Assembly: GCA_030654555.1 (NCBI GenBank)
Contig: JAURXG010000673.1
Coordinates: forward strand, 1-9,000
DNA: 9,000 bases
Reading direction: 5' to 3'
Origin: Aquabacterium sp.
GTDB taxonomy: Bacteria; Pseudomonadota; Gammaproteobacteria; Burkholderiales; Burkholderiaceae_C
Positions 1 to 6,799 of this stretch are shown piece after piece. The position numbers and the translations under genes were made by a program. How positions within the stretch are numbered: position 1 is the stretch's first letter; each line of letters starts with the position of its first letter. Under the pieces are notes generated by a model. It searched no databases. It was not told the origin of the DNA and saw only the letters and a list, made by a program, of their open reading frames with translations.

Positions 1-772
1 GGCCGCGGGCGCGGGCGCGGGCGATGGCGTCGGCCGATTCGGCACAGCTCACGTGCACCACGTAGATCGGCACGTTCAGCACGTCGGCGATGGCGATCGC
101 GCGCTGGGCGGCTTCGGCCTCCACCGCGGGCGGGCGGCTCAGCGGATGGCCCTCGGGCCCGAGGATGCCCTTGGCCTTCATCTCGGCCTGCAGCAGGTAG
201 ACCAGCTCGCCGTTCTCGGCATGCACCGTGGGCATGGCACCCAGCTCGAGTGCGCGCTTGAAGCTGTTCACCAGCGTCTCGTCGTCGCACATAATGGCGT
301 TCTTGTAGGCCATGAAGTGCTTGAAGCTGTTCACGCCTTCCTGCTGCACCAGGGTGCCCATGTCGCGGTGCACGCTGTCGTCCCACCAGGTCACGGCGAC
401 GTGGAAGCTGTAGTCGCCCGCCGCCTTCTCGGCCCAGCCGCGCCACTTGCGGTAGGCGTCGATCAGCGGCTCTTTCGGATCGGGGATCACGAAGTCGATG
501 ATGGTGGTGGTGCCACCGGCCATCGCCGCGGCGGTGCCGCTGTAGAAATCGTCGCGCGTGACGGTGCCCATGAAGGGCAGCTGCATGTGGGTGTGCGGGT
601 CGATGCCGCCGGGGATGACGTAGCGCCCGCCGGCGTCCAGCACCTCGGCGCCGGCCGGGGCTTGCAGGCCGGTGCCCACGGCGGTGATCTGGCCGCCTTC
701 GCACAGCACGTCGGCGCGGAACTCGCGGTCGGCATTGACGACGGTGCCGCCACGGATCAACAGGGGTTTCAT
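1..772 (-). CDS. hydA: Dihydropyrimidinase (D-hydantoinase family), 3' end cut off by left window edge
   Basis: Cyclic amidohydrolase of the cytoplasm that opens 5,6-dihydrouracil or dihydrothymine to the N-carbamoyl-beta-amino acid, the second step of reductive pyrimidine breakdown. The visible 257 residues are the N-terminal part of an enzyme usually about 480 long. They show the binuclear-metal ligands of the family in order: the HTH pair (H60, H62) after GGIDP, the FMAYK motif with the lysine that is carboxylated in the family (K157), the histidine of VHAEN (H184) and the histidine of VVHVS (H240). The last metal-binding aspartate and the C-terminus lie off the left edge. The ATG at 772 is preceded by GGAG (779-782, 6-base spacing). 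It is the last visible gene of preT-preA-hydA, 52 bases after preA, and so supplies the step that follows PreTA. Some family members act mainly on hydantoins, but the context strongly favours dihydropyrimidines. Confidence 0.95.
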   Translation of the reverse strand, partial: MKPLLIRGGTVVNADREFRADVLCEGGQITAVGTGLQAPAGAEVLDAGGRYVIPGGIDPHTHMQLPFMGTVTRDDFYSGTAAAMAGGTTTIIDFVIPDPKEPLIDAYRKWRGWAEKAAGDYSFHVAVTWWDDSVHRDMGTLVQQEGVNSFKHFMAYKNAIMCDDETLVNSFKRALELGAMPTVHAENGELVYLLQAEMKAKGILGPEGHPLSRPPAVEAEAAQRAIAIADVLNVPIYVVHVSCAESADAIARARARG

Positions 773-824
773 CGGATGCTCCAGCTCGGGGGGTCGGTGA
801 TGGTTGCGCGCGGGGTCGGGCGCG

Positions 825-2138
825 TCAAGCCGGCACCGTCCTGCGCATCGGGTTGTTCGGGTGCGTGGTCCAGTTGGCGGCGGTCTCGCTGACCACCTGG
901 CCGGTGCGCGGGTCGACCTCGCCGGGCTGCAGCGTGCGCAGCGTGATGCACTCGGGCACCGGGCAGACGGTCACGCAGAGGTTGCAGCCCGCGCACTCGT
1001 CGTCTTTCACCTCGAAGTGGCGTGCGCCGTCCTTCACCGCGGTGATGGCCTGGTGCGAGGTGTCCTCGCAGGCGATGTGGCAGCGGCCGCACTGGATGCA
1101 GCTGGCCTGGTCGATCTGCGCCTTGCTGACCGCGTTGAGGTTCAGGTACTGCCAGTCGGTCACCGTGGGCAGCGCGCGGCCGCGGAAGTCCTCGATGGTC
1201 TTGAAGCCCATCTGATCCATGTAGTTCGACAGGCCGTCGCGCATCTCCTGCACGATCTTGAAGCCGTAGACCATCGCCGCGGTGCACACCTGCACGTTGC
1301 CGGCGCCCAGCGCGATGTAGTCGAGCGCGTCGCGCCAGCTGCCCACGCCGCCGATGCCGCTGACGGGCAAGCCGGCGGTCTCGGCCGAGCGGCCGATCTC
1401 GGCCACCATGTTCAGTGCAATGGGCTTGACCGCCGGGCCGCAGTAGCCGCCGTGGCTGCCCATGCCGCCGGTGGCCGGGCTCATCGTCAGCGTGAGCGGG
1501 TCGACGCCCATGATCGAGCTGATGGTGTTGATCAGGCTCACCGCGTCGGCGCCACCGCGCTTGGCGGCGGCCGCGGGCATCCGGATGTCGGTGATGTTGG
1601 GCGTGAGCTTGACGATCACCGGCAGCCGGCTGTACTGCTTGCACCAGCGCGTGACCATCTCGATGTACTCGGGCACCTGGCCCACCGCCGCGCCCATGCC
1701 ACGCTCGCTCATGCCGTGCGGGCAGCCGAAGTTCAGCTCCACGCCGTCGCAGCCGGTGTCCTCGACCATCGGCAGGATGGCCTTCCAGGCGCTTTCGGTG
1801 CAGGGCACCATCAGGCTGACCACCATCGCGCGGTCGGGCCAGGCGCGCTTGACCTCGCGGATCTCCTGCAAGTTCAGCTGCAGCGGCCGGTCGGTGATCA
1901 GCTCGATGTTGTTGAAGCCCAGCAGCTTGCGGTCGGGCGTCAGCAGCGCGCCGTAGCGTGGGCCGTTGACGTTGACGATGGGCGGCCCGTCCTCGCCCAG
2001 CGTCTTCCAGACCACGCCGCCCCAGCCGGCCTCGAAGGCGCGGTGCACGTTGTAGGCCTTGTCGGTGGGCGGCGCGCTGGCCAGCCAGAACGGGTTGGGG
2101 CTGCGGATGCCGGCGAAGGTGTTGCTGAGATCGGCCAT
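825..2138 (-). CDS. preA: NAD-dependent dihydropyrimidine dehydrogenase, subunit PreA
   Basis: 437-residue pyrimidine-reducing subunit. With PreT it converts uracil or thymine plus NAD(P)H to the 5,6-dihydro base in the cytoplasm. Residues 1-320 form a dihydroorotate-dehydrogenase-like FMN barrel. The active-site loop NFGCPHGMSERGMG (about 136-149) carries C139 and H141, which match the loop cysteine and histidine of mammalian dihydropyrimidine dehydrogenase. The C-terminal ferredoxin domain has two [4Fe-4S] motifs: C347, C350, C353, C357 and C382, C385, C388, C392. The PreA fold and length correspond to the C-terminal half of the single-chain eukaryotic enzyme. The ATG at 2138 lies 15 bases after the preT stop, with GGAG at 2148-2151, so the two subunits are made from one transcript. 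No residue expected in the family is missing. Confidence is high because of the unmistakable loop, the cluster motifs and the adjacent preT and hydA. Confidence 0.97.
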   Translation of the reverse strand: MADLSNTFAGIRSPNPFWLASAPPTDKAYNVHRAFEAGWGGVVWKTLGEDGPPIVNVNGPRYGALLTPDRKLLGFNNIELITDRPLQLNLQEIREVKRAWPDRAMVVSLMVPCTESAWKAILPMVEDTGCDGVELNFGCPHGMSERGMGAAVGQVPEYIEMVTRWCKQYSRLPVIVKLTPNITDIRMPAAAAKRGGADAVSLINTISSIMGVDPLTLTMSPATGGMGSHGGYCGPAVKPIALNMVAEIGRSAETAGLPVSGIGGVGSWRDALDYIALGAGNVQVCTAAMVYGFKIVQEMRDGLSNYMDQMGFKTIEDFRGRALPTVTDWQYLNLNAVSKAQIDQASCIQCGRCHIACEDTSHQAITAVKDGARHFEVKDDECAGCNLCVTVCPVPECITLRTLQPGEVDPRTGQVVSETAANWTTHPNNPMRRTVPA

Positions 2139-2153
2139 GGTGAGGTTCTCCGC

Positions 2154-3545
2154 TCAAGCCGTCAGGGAGGCATGGATGGTGGCCTGGAGGGCCGCATGGA
2201 TGGCCTCGGCGGCGCGCTTGCCGTCTTCCACCGCCTCCACCGTCAGGTCGCGCCCGCCCAGCCGGCAGTCGCCGCCGGCATACAGCCCGGGCACGCCGGT
2301 GCGGCCGTCGTCGTCGGCGACGATGCGGCCGTCCTGCAGCGTCAGACCGAAGTCGGTCAGCAGCGCGGTGTCGAGCTTCTGGCCGATGGCCTTGAACACC
2401 ATGTCGGCGGCCAGCGTCTCGTGCAGCCCGGTGGGCTGCAGCCGCCCGCCGACCAGCGCCTGACGCGCAAAGCGCACGGCCACCGCATGGCCGCTGGCGG
2501 CGCCGGGGCCGGGCAGCACCGCCTCGGGCACCAGCCAGTGGTGGATGCTGATGCCATGCGTCTGCGCCCAGTCCTGCTCGGCGCGCGACGCACCCATCGT
2601 GGCCGGCCCGCGCCGGTACACCATGTGCACCGATTCGGCGCCCAGCAGCTTGCTCTGCACCGCGGCGTCCACCGCGGTCATGCCGCCGCCGATCACCACC
2701 ACGCGGCGGCCGATCGGCAATCGCGATGGATCGGCCGCCTGGCGCAGTTCGGCGATGAAATCCACCGCATCGCGCACACCCGCCAGGTGCTCGCCCGGCA
2801 CGCCCAGGCCCTGCGTGGTGGCCAGGCCCACGGCCAGGTAGACGGCGGCATGGTCGCGGCGCAGCGCCTGCAGCTGGGCGGCGTCTTCGAGCCGCCAGCC
2901 GGTCTTCAGCGTGATGCCGCCGATGCCGAGCAGCCAATCGATCTCGCGGCGGGCGAAATCATCGGCCACCTTGTAGGCGGCCAGGCCGTATTCGTTGAGG
3001 CCACCGCCCTTGGTCTGGGCATCGTGCAGCACCACCGCATGGCCCCGCCGCGCCAGGCCCACCGCACAGGCCAGCCCGGCCGGCCCGGCCCCCACCACCG
3101 CCACGCGCTGGCCGGTGGGCGCGGCGCGCGACAGCAGCGTGGCTATCGGCCGGTCCATCACCGCATCGACCGCGTAGCGCTGCAGGCGGCCGATCTCGAC
3201 CGGCTTGCCCTGCTGCGCGGTGCGCACGCAGGCCTGCTCGCACAGCACCTCGGTGGGGCAGACGCGGGCGCAGGTACCGCCCAGCGGATTGGCGTCGAGG
3301 ATGGCGTGGGCGGCGCCGCGCAGGTTGTCGTCGGCGATGCGGCGGATGAAGCTGGGCACGTCGATGCCGGTGGGGCACGCCGTGGTGCAGGGCGCATCAA
3401 AACAGTACAGGCAGCGCTCGGCCTCGACCAGCGCCTGGCCACGGCTGTAGCGCGGGGCTGCATCGGCAAAGTGCTGGGGATACAGCTCGGCGGCCAGGCG
3501 GGCGGGGCGGACGTCGGGTGCGGACAGCGGTTCGGAGGTGGACAC
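2154..3545 (-). CDS. preT: NAD-dependent dihydropyrimidine dehydrogenase, subunit PreT (FAD, Fe-S)
   Basis: 463-residue electron-input subunit. It takes hydride from NAD(P)H to FAD and passes electrons through Fe-S clusters to PreA. The N-terminal alpha-helical Fe-S domain, like that of glutamate synthase small subunit and mammalian DPD, has cysteines C45, C48, C53, C57 and C92, C96, C102, C106. The first nucleotide fold starts at VAVVGAGPAG (148-157), the second at VVVIGGGMTAVD (282-293), and the FAD-closing motif GLYAGGDC sits at 420-427. The frame stays open far upstream, antisense to the next gene. I chose the GTG at 3545 because AGGAG (3553-3557) lies 7 bases before it and the protein then begins just ahead of the conserved domain; no ATG is available there. 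It is the first gene of the preT-preA-hydA operon, with a RutR-like operator 53 bases upstream. Related oxidoreductases include GltD and NfnB, but the preA neighbour settles the identity. Confidence 0.95.
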   Translation of the reverse strand: MSTSEPLSAPDVRPARLAAELYPQHFADAAPRYSRGQALVEAERCLYCFDAPCTTACPTGIDVPSFIRRIADDNLRGAAHAILDANPLGGTCARVCPTEVLCEQACVRTAQQGKPVEIGRLQRYAVDAVMDRPIATLLSRAAPTGQRVAVVGAGPAGLACAVGLARRGHAVVLHDAQTKGGGLNEYGLAAYKVADDFARREIDWLLGIGGITLKTGWRLEDAAQLQALRRDHAAVYLAVGLATTQGLGVPGEHLAGVRDAVDFIAELRQAADPSRLPIGRRVVVIGGGMTAVDAAVQSKLLGAESVHMVYRRGPATMGASRAEQDWAQTHGISIHHWLVPEAVLPGPGAASGHAVAVRFARQALVGGRLQPTGLHETLAADMVFKAIGQKLDTALLTDFGLTLQDGRIVADDDGRTGVPGLYAGGDCRLGGRDLTVEAVEDGKRAAEAIHAALQATIHASLTA

Positions 3546-3597
3546 GCGGCGGCTCCTGCAGCGCCGGGCGGGCAAGGCGGCCCGGCATCGCCAGAAT

Positions 3598-3613
3598 CTG
3601 ACCGTTTGGTCAG
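3598..3613. promoter_or_regulatory. RutR-type operator (CTGACCGTTTGGTCAG)
   Basis: A 16-base inverted repeat with six-base arms CTGACC and GGTCAG around GTTT. It closely resembles the published site of Escherichia coli RutR, TTGACCANNTGGTCAA, matching 11 of the 14 fixed positions, including the whole TGACC and TGGTCA cores. RutR is a TetR-family regulator that senses uracil and thymine. The site lies 53 bases upstream of the preT GTG, where a bound repressor would block a promoter, and the operon it faces degrades uracil and thymine. The match and position are seen directly. That a RutR homologue binds here is inferred: no tetR-family gene is present in the window. Confidence 0.7.
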
Positions 3614-3704
3614 GAATCCGTCGAATGCTACGCAAACCGCGTGCCAGCTGGCGACCCCGGACAAACCCCGGCGCGGCGGAACACGATCCGCATGGGCCCG
3701 CGCT

Positions 3705-3724
3705 TGTCCTGCTGCGGCAGGACA
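3705..3724. promoter_or_regulatory. Perfect 20-base dyad TGTCCTGC-TGCG-GCAGGACA upstream of the oxygenase gene
   Basis: Two perfect eight-base arms, TGTCCTGC and GCAGGACA, flank a four-base centre and end 61 bases before the oxygenase ATG. As DNA this has the size and symmetry of a dimeric regulator's operator. As RNA it would form a stable GC-rich tetraloop hairpin in the oxygenase leader, if transcription starts upstream of it. It is not followed by a T run on either strand, so it is not a typical intrinsic terminator. Its arms differ from those of the RutR-like site, so a different regulator would be expected. I cannot name one. Confidence 0.5.
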
Positions 3725-3785
3725 GACAGCGCGGCGCGTCGAGTGCAAGCTCTCTGGTCGTCCAACCCGTTGTCGCCGAGGCCCC

Positions 3786-4880
3786 ATGCCCATCCTGCCC
3801 GAACGCATCCGCCTGGCGGCCCTGCACGGCCAATCCCAGCTGGCCGACGAGACCACGCCCTTCGTGCGCAACGCCTGGTACGTGGCCGCGCTGGCCCACG
3901 AAGTGGGCCGCCAGCCGCTGGCGAGGCGCCTGCTGGCCGTGCCGGTGGTGCTGTACCGCCAGCTCGACGGCCGCGCGGTGGCGCTGGAAGACCGCTGCGC
4001 GCACCGCTCGTTCCCGCTGTCGCGTGGCACGCTGGACGGCGACATCCTGGTCTGCGGCTACCACGGTGCCCGCTACGACGGCGACGGCCACTGTCGCCAG
4101 GTGCCGTCGCAGGCGCAGATTCCGCCGGGCGCGATGGTGCGGGCCTTCCCGCTGCACGAGGCCGGTGAACTGCTGTGGATCTGGCTGGGCGATCCGGCCC
4201 GGGCCGACCCGGCCGCCGTGCCGCACCAGCCCTGGATGGCCGATGCAGGCTGGGTCTCGTCCACCGAGCGGCTGCACCTGAGGGCCAGCTACGTGCGGCT
4301 GCACGAGAACCTGCTGGACCTGACCCACCTCAGCTTCCTGCATGCCAACAGCTTCGGCACGCCCGACTACGCCAGCGCGCCCTTCGACACCCGGCTGGAC
4401 GAAGACGCCGGCCGCTTCGCCCTGCTGCGCACGGTGTCGCCCACCCGGCTGCCGCCGCTGTGGGCGCACCCCACCGGCCTGGACGGGGTGGACGCGGCGC
4501 GGGTGGTCGAGTCGACCTTCCTGTCGCCGGCGCTGCATGTGGTGGCGGTGAAGTTCTACGCCTGCGCGCTGCCCGAGGCCGAGCAGCCGGCGCGCGCCAT
4601 CCGCACCGCCCACATCGTCACGCCCGAATCGGGCACGCGCACCCACTACTTCATCCAGCATGCGCGCAACTTCGCGCTCGACGACGGCGACATCACCGCC
4701 TTCATGCACGCGCAGTTGTTGAAGGCCTTCCAGGAGGACGTCGACGGCCTGGAGGCGATCGAGACCCTGCTGGGCGGCTATCGCGAGCAGCAGCCCGAGA
4801 TCTCGTTCCACGCCGACCGCGCCTCGCTGGCGATGCGGCGGTGGTTGAAGCGGCAGGCGATTGAGGAACTCGGGCCGTGA
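3786..4880 (+). CDS. Rieske non-heme iron oxygenase, VanA-type alpha subunit; substrate unknown
   Basis: 364-residue terminal oxygenase that should use O2 and electrons from a reductase to hydroxylate or O/N-demethylate a small, probably aromatic or heterocyclic, substrate in the cytoplasm. The N-terminal Rieske [2Fe-2S] motif is complete: C71 and H73 in CAHRSFPLSRG, C90 and H93 in CGYHG. The catalytic domain has N175, D178, H181 and H186 in ENLLDLTHLSFLH, with the spacing of the VanA and dicamba demethylase (DdmC) group, and D318 in QEDVDGLE as the likely third iron ligand. Length fits that group (roughly 330-360). The ATG at 3786 has only a weak CGAGG four bases before it, but sits just ahead of the conserved FVRNAWYVAA segment. 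It is transcribed divergently from preT and converges with the LuxR-type gene 34 bases downstream. No VanB-like reductase or ferredoxin gene is adjacent. Fold and chemistry are confident; substrate is not assigned. Confidence 0.93.
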   Translation: MPILPERIRLAALHGQSQLADETTPFVRNAWYVAALAHEVGRQPLARRLLAVPVVLYRQLDGRAVALEDRCAHRSFPLSRGTLDGDILVCGYHGARYDGDGHCRQVPSQAQIPPGAMVRAFPLHEAGELLWIWLGDPARADPAAVPHQPWMADAGWVSSTERLHLRASYVRLHENLLDLTHLSFLHANSFGTPDYASAPFDTRLDEDAGRFALLRTVSPTRLPPLWAHPTGLDGVDAARVVESTFLSPALHVVAVKFYACALPEAEQPARAIRTAHIVTPESGTRTHYFIQHARNFALDDGDITAFMHAQLLKAFQEDVDGLEAIETLLGGYREQQPEISFHADRASLAMRRWLKRQAIEELGP

Positions 4881-4914
4881 CCGTCAGCCACCCGACCCAC
4901 ACCGACTGCCGCCG

Positions 4915-5700
4915 CTACGACGCAGCACCAAAGCGCCGAAACAGCTCCACCTGCCGCCGCACGCCCAGCTTCTGGAACGCCCGCTGCCGGTAGGTGGCCA
5001 CGCTGGTCGGGCTGAGACCGAGTTGCTGGCCCGTCTGCTTGGCGCTGTGGCCCGCCAGGATCGCCCGCACCACCTGCCGTTCACGTTCGGACAGCCCCGC
5101 CAGCGGATCGGGCATCGGGCCGACCGCAGCAGCACTGGCCAGCGCCAGATGCCGGCGCACCGCCGCGGCCAGCGCCGGAGCCTGCTGGCGCAAGCCTTGC
5201 TGTGCGGCCTGCGGCGAGATGGCGCAGCGCCTGGGCCGGTAGGCATTGAGCACGATCCACGGCGCACCACCCCCATCGCCAGCGGGGATCAGCAGCGAGA
5301 GGCGTTCGTCCAGCCCCACGGCGTCGTAGCAGGCCCTGCGCCACGCTTCACTGGGCAATTGCGCGGCGTGCAGGTGGCTGAAGCCCAGCCGCCCACCCAG
5401 CAGCGGCAGGCCACGCAGGTTGTGATCCAGCCGGTAGTGCTGCTCGCCCACGTAGCGCTGTCCCGCCACCTGTGCCGCATCGCCGCGCTGGCTGGCCGCG
5501 GCCAGCAGCACCGGCGCGCCGGCGTCGGTGCCGGCATCGCAGCCGAGCAAGGACAGGTCGCTGGCGCCCGCCACCTCGGCGCACAGGCCGAGCAACGCGG
5601 GCAGGAAGCCGGCCTCGCCGATGTGCTCGATCAGCGCGGGCCAGGCGGCGCCAGGGCCGGTGCGGCCGGCCCCGGCGGGCTCGACCGGCTGCGGGTGCAT
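4915..5700 (-). CDS. LuxR-type transcriptional regulator, last gene of the hydrolase operon
   Basis: 261-residue cytoplasmic regulator. The C-terminal helix-turn-helix (about 201-257) is a clear LuxR/FixJ-type domain: LSERERQVVRAILAGHSAKQ, then the recognition helix around LSPTSVATYRQRAFQKLGV. Residues 15-190 form a sensor-like region with the segment GQRYVGEQHYRLDHN. This resembles N-terminal domains of many Burkholderiales LuxR-type regulators but lacks the aspartate-rich start of a response-regulator receiver, and the DP and tryptophan pattern of acyl-homoserine-lactone domains is not evident. The ligand is unknown. I chose the ATG at 5700 because it overlaps the upstream stop as TGATG and has AGGGG (5705-5709) before it; the open frame extends 25 codons further upstream but inside the previous gene. 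Translational coupling suggests it controls, or responds to products of, the two hydrolases. Its 3' end faces the oxygenase gene across 34 bases that show no clear terminator hairpin. Confidence 0.9.
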   Translation of the reverse strand: MHPQPVEPAGAGRTGPGAAWPALIEHIGEAGFLPALLGLCAEVAGASDLSLLGCDAGTDAGAPVLLAAASQRGDAAQVAGQRYVGEQHYRLDHNLRGLPLLGGRLGFSHLHAAQLPSEAWRRACYDAVGLDERLSLLIPAGDGGGAPWIVLNAYRPRRCAISPQAAQQGLRQQAPALAAAVRRHLALASAAAVGPMPDPLAGLSERERQVVRAILAGHSAKQTGQQLGLSPTSVATYRQRAFQKLGVRRQVELFRRFGAAS

Positions 5701-6797
5701 CAGGCCCCTGGCGCCAGCCCGGCCACGGCCTGCTGCGTGGCCTCGATGCCTTGCGCCAGCACCTGCTGCTTCCACGCATCGGTGTCGGTGTAGAAGGCAT
5801 CACGCAGCTGGCGCTTGATGGCCTCGCGCTGCGCAGCGGGCGCTTCGGGATGGTTCTCGGCCCATTGGTCGGCGCGCAAGGCCTCCAGCACCTGCTCGAA
5901 CGGCAGCGTGCCGTACTCCAGCGCGATGCTGGTGAACTCGGCCTGCGGGCATTCTTCGTAGGCGGCGTTGAACATCATGCCGGTCAGCGCGGCCGAGGTC
6001 GACGAGCCGTCGTAGGTCGAGGTGATGGCCCGGCCGTCGGCGCCGCCCCACCAGCGGCGGGCGCGGGCCACGGCCACGGGGTCATCACGGCCGGCGAAGA
6101 TGCGCTCGCCATGGCCGCTGGGCCCCAGTCCGGTGTGGAAGTCGATCCAGCCCAGCCGGGTGCAGCGCTGGCCGTGGTCCTGCAGCACGTGGCGCAGCGT
6201 CTGCTGGCTCCAGGTGGGGTTGTGGCCGCCGAAGAACAGGCCCTCGGGATGGTGGTGCTGGCCACCGGACACCGCCTTCTGGAAGGCGCCCAGGCCGTGC
6301 CTGGCGATGTAGTCGGCGATGCCCTGGCGCACCGCGTCGGTGGGCGGCCAGGTCTCGGGCACCAGCAGGTGGGCGATCTCGTCGTAGGCCGCGTGGCGCG
6401 GCAGCGGCTGGCTGAAATCCTGAAAGTTGCGGTTCAGGTCGACGTTCTCGTGCGTGGTGCGCCGCCACCACGAGAAGCCGTAGGGGTTGAGCGCGTGCAC
6501 GTACAGCAGCGCCACGCCCGCCGCGCGCGCGGCCCGGCGCAGCGCCTCGTCGCCCAGCAGCGTGACCTGGATGCCCGAGCCGCAGTAGCCCTCCACGCCG
6601 TGGCAGGCCGAGCTCAGCAGCAGCACCGCCGCCGCATCGACGGGACCGTCGCGCACCACGTCCATCGCCAGCGCCTCGCCATCGCGGCCCAGCATCGGGT
6701 GCGGGTGGCTGTGCACGTCCAGGTTGGCGGCATCGGCCGCGGCCAGGAACTTGCCGCGCGCCTCGGCATAACGCTGCGCGAAGTGGGCGGCCGACAT
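5700..6797 (-). CDS. DUF2817 / M14-like zinc hydrolase
   Basis: 365-residue protein of the DUF2817 group, which resembles zinc carboxypeptidases and succinylglutamate-desuccinylase/aspartoacylase enzymes. The metal site is visible: H66 and E69 in SSACHGVEGYCGSG and the third zinc histidine H221 in DFHTGLG. NVDLNRNF (118-125) corresponds to the substrate-carboxylate-binding Asn-Arg region of M14 enzymes, and E294 in ALEYGT is in the place of the catalytic glutamate. No signal peptide or membrane segment is seen, so it should act in the cytoplasm, removing an amino acid or acyl group from an amide. It begins 2 bases after the amidohydrolase stop with no strong Shine-Dalgarno sequence, which points to translation coupled to the upstream gene, and it overlaps the LuxR-type start by one base. 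Family members are poorly characterised. The hydrolase call is firm, the substrate unknown. Confidence 0.88.
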   Translation of the reverse strand: MSAAHFAQRYAEARGKFLAAADAANLDVHSHPHPMLGRDGEALAMDVVRDGPVDAAAVLLLSSACHGVEGYCGSGIQVTLLGDEALRRAARAAGVALLYVHALNPYGFSWWRRTTHENVDLNRNFQDFSQPLPRHAAYDEIAHLLVPETWPPTDAVRQGIADYIARHGLGAFQKAVSGGQHHHPEGLFFGGHNPTWSQQTLRHVLQDHGQRCTRLGWIDFHTGLGPSGHGERIFAGRDDPVAVARARRWWGGADGRAITSTYDGSSTSAALTGMMFNAAYEECPQAEFTSIALEYGTLPFEQVLEALRADQWAENHPEAPAAQREAIKRQLRDAFYTDTDAWKQQVLAQGIEATQQAVAGLAPGA

Positions 6798-6799
6798 GC

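Larger units (their letters stand above)
3546..3785. promoter_or_regulatory. Divergent control region between preT and the Rieske oxygenase gene
   Basis: 240 non-coding bases between two outward-facing start codons, so promoters for both directions must lie here unless transcription enters from elsewhere. It holds the RutR-like operator near the preT side and a perfect 20-base dyad nearer the oxygenase side, both listed separately. I see no convincing sigma-70 promoter. A TTGCGT hexamer on the minus strand (3630-3635) could be a -35 element for preT, 17 bases before TGACCA inside the operator, but that -10 is poor. On the plus strand only a weak CGAGG (3777-3781), 4 bases before the ATG, could be a ribosome-binding site. 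Base composition is a little less GC-rich around 3590-3640 than in the genes. Confidence 0.75.

Noticed and set aside
5..22. Three tandem copies of GCGGGC at the left edge.
   Set aside because: They lie within hydA and encode an Ala-Arg run; this is coding bias, not a functional repeat.
3643..3652. Ten-base palindrome GCCAGCTGGC in the divergent region.
   Set aside because: Short, without a spacer, not extended by flanking symmetry, and expected by chance in GC-rich DNA.
3546..4811. Upstream extension of the preT frame to 4811, giving an apparent 885-residue protein.
   Set aside because: The extension is antisense to the Rieske gene and shows no domain. A GTG with a good AGGAG at the right distance starts preT at 3545.
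804..4880. A 1358-codon open frame on the plus strand running antisense through preA and preT into the oxygenase gene.
   Set aside because: Only its last 364 codons are a real protein. The earlier part is low-complexity Ala/Arg/His/Gly-rich translation antisense to two well-recognised genes, a product of the high-GC codon pattern.
4881..4914. Search for a bidirectional terminator between the convergent oxygenase and regulator genes.
   Set aside because: The 34 bases contain no inverted repeat with meaningful arms and no T or A run on either strand.
5701..5775. 25-codon upstream extension of the LuxR-type regulator.
   Set aside because: It lies inside the DUF2817 coding region, is Ala/Gly/Arg-rich, and the overlapping TGATG start with AGGGG upstream is better.
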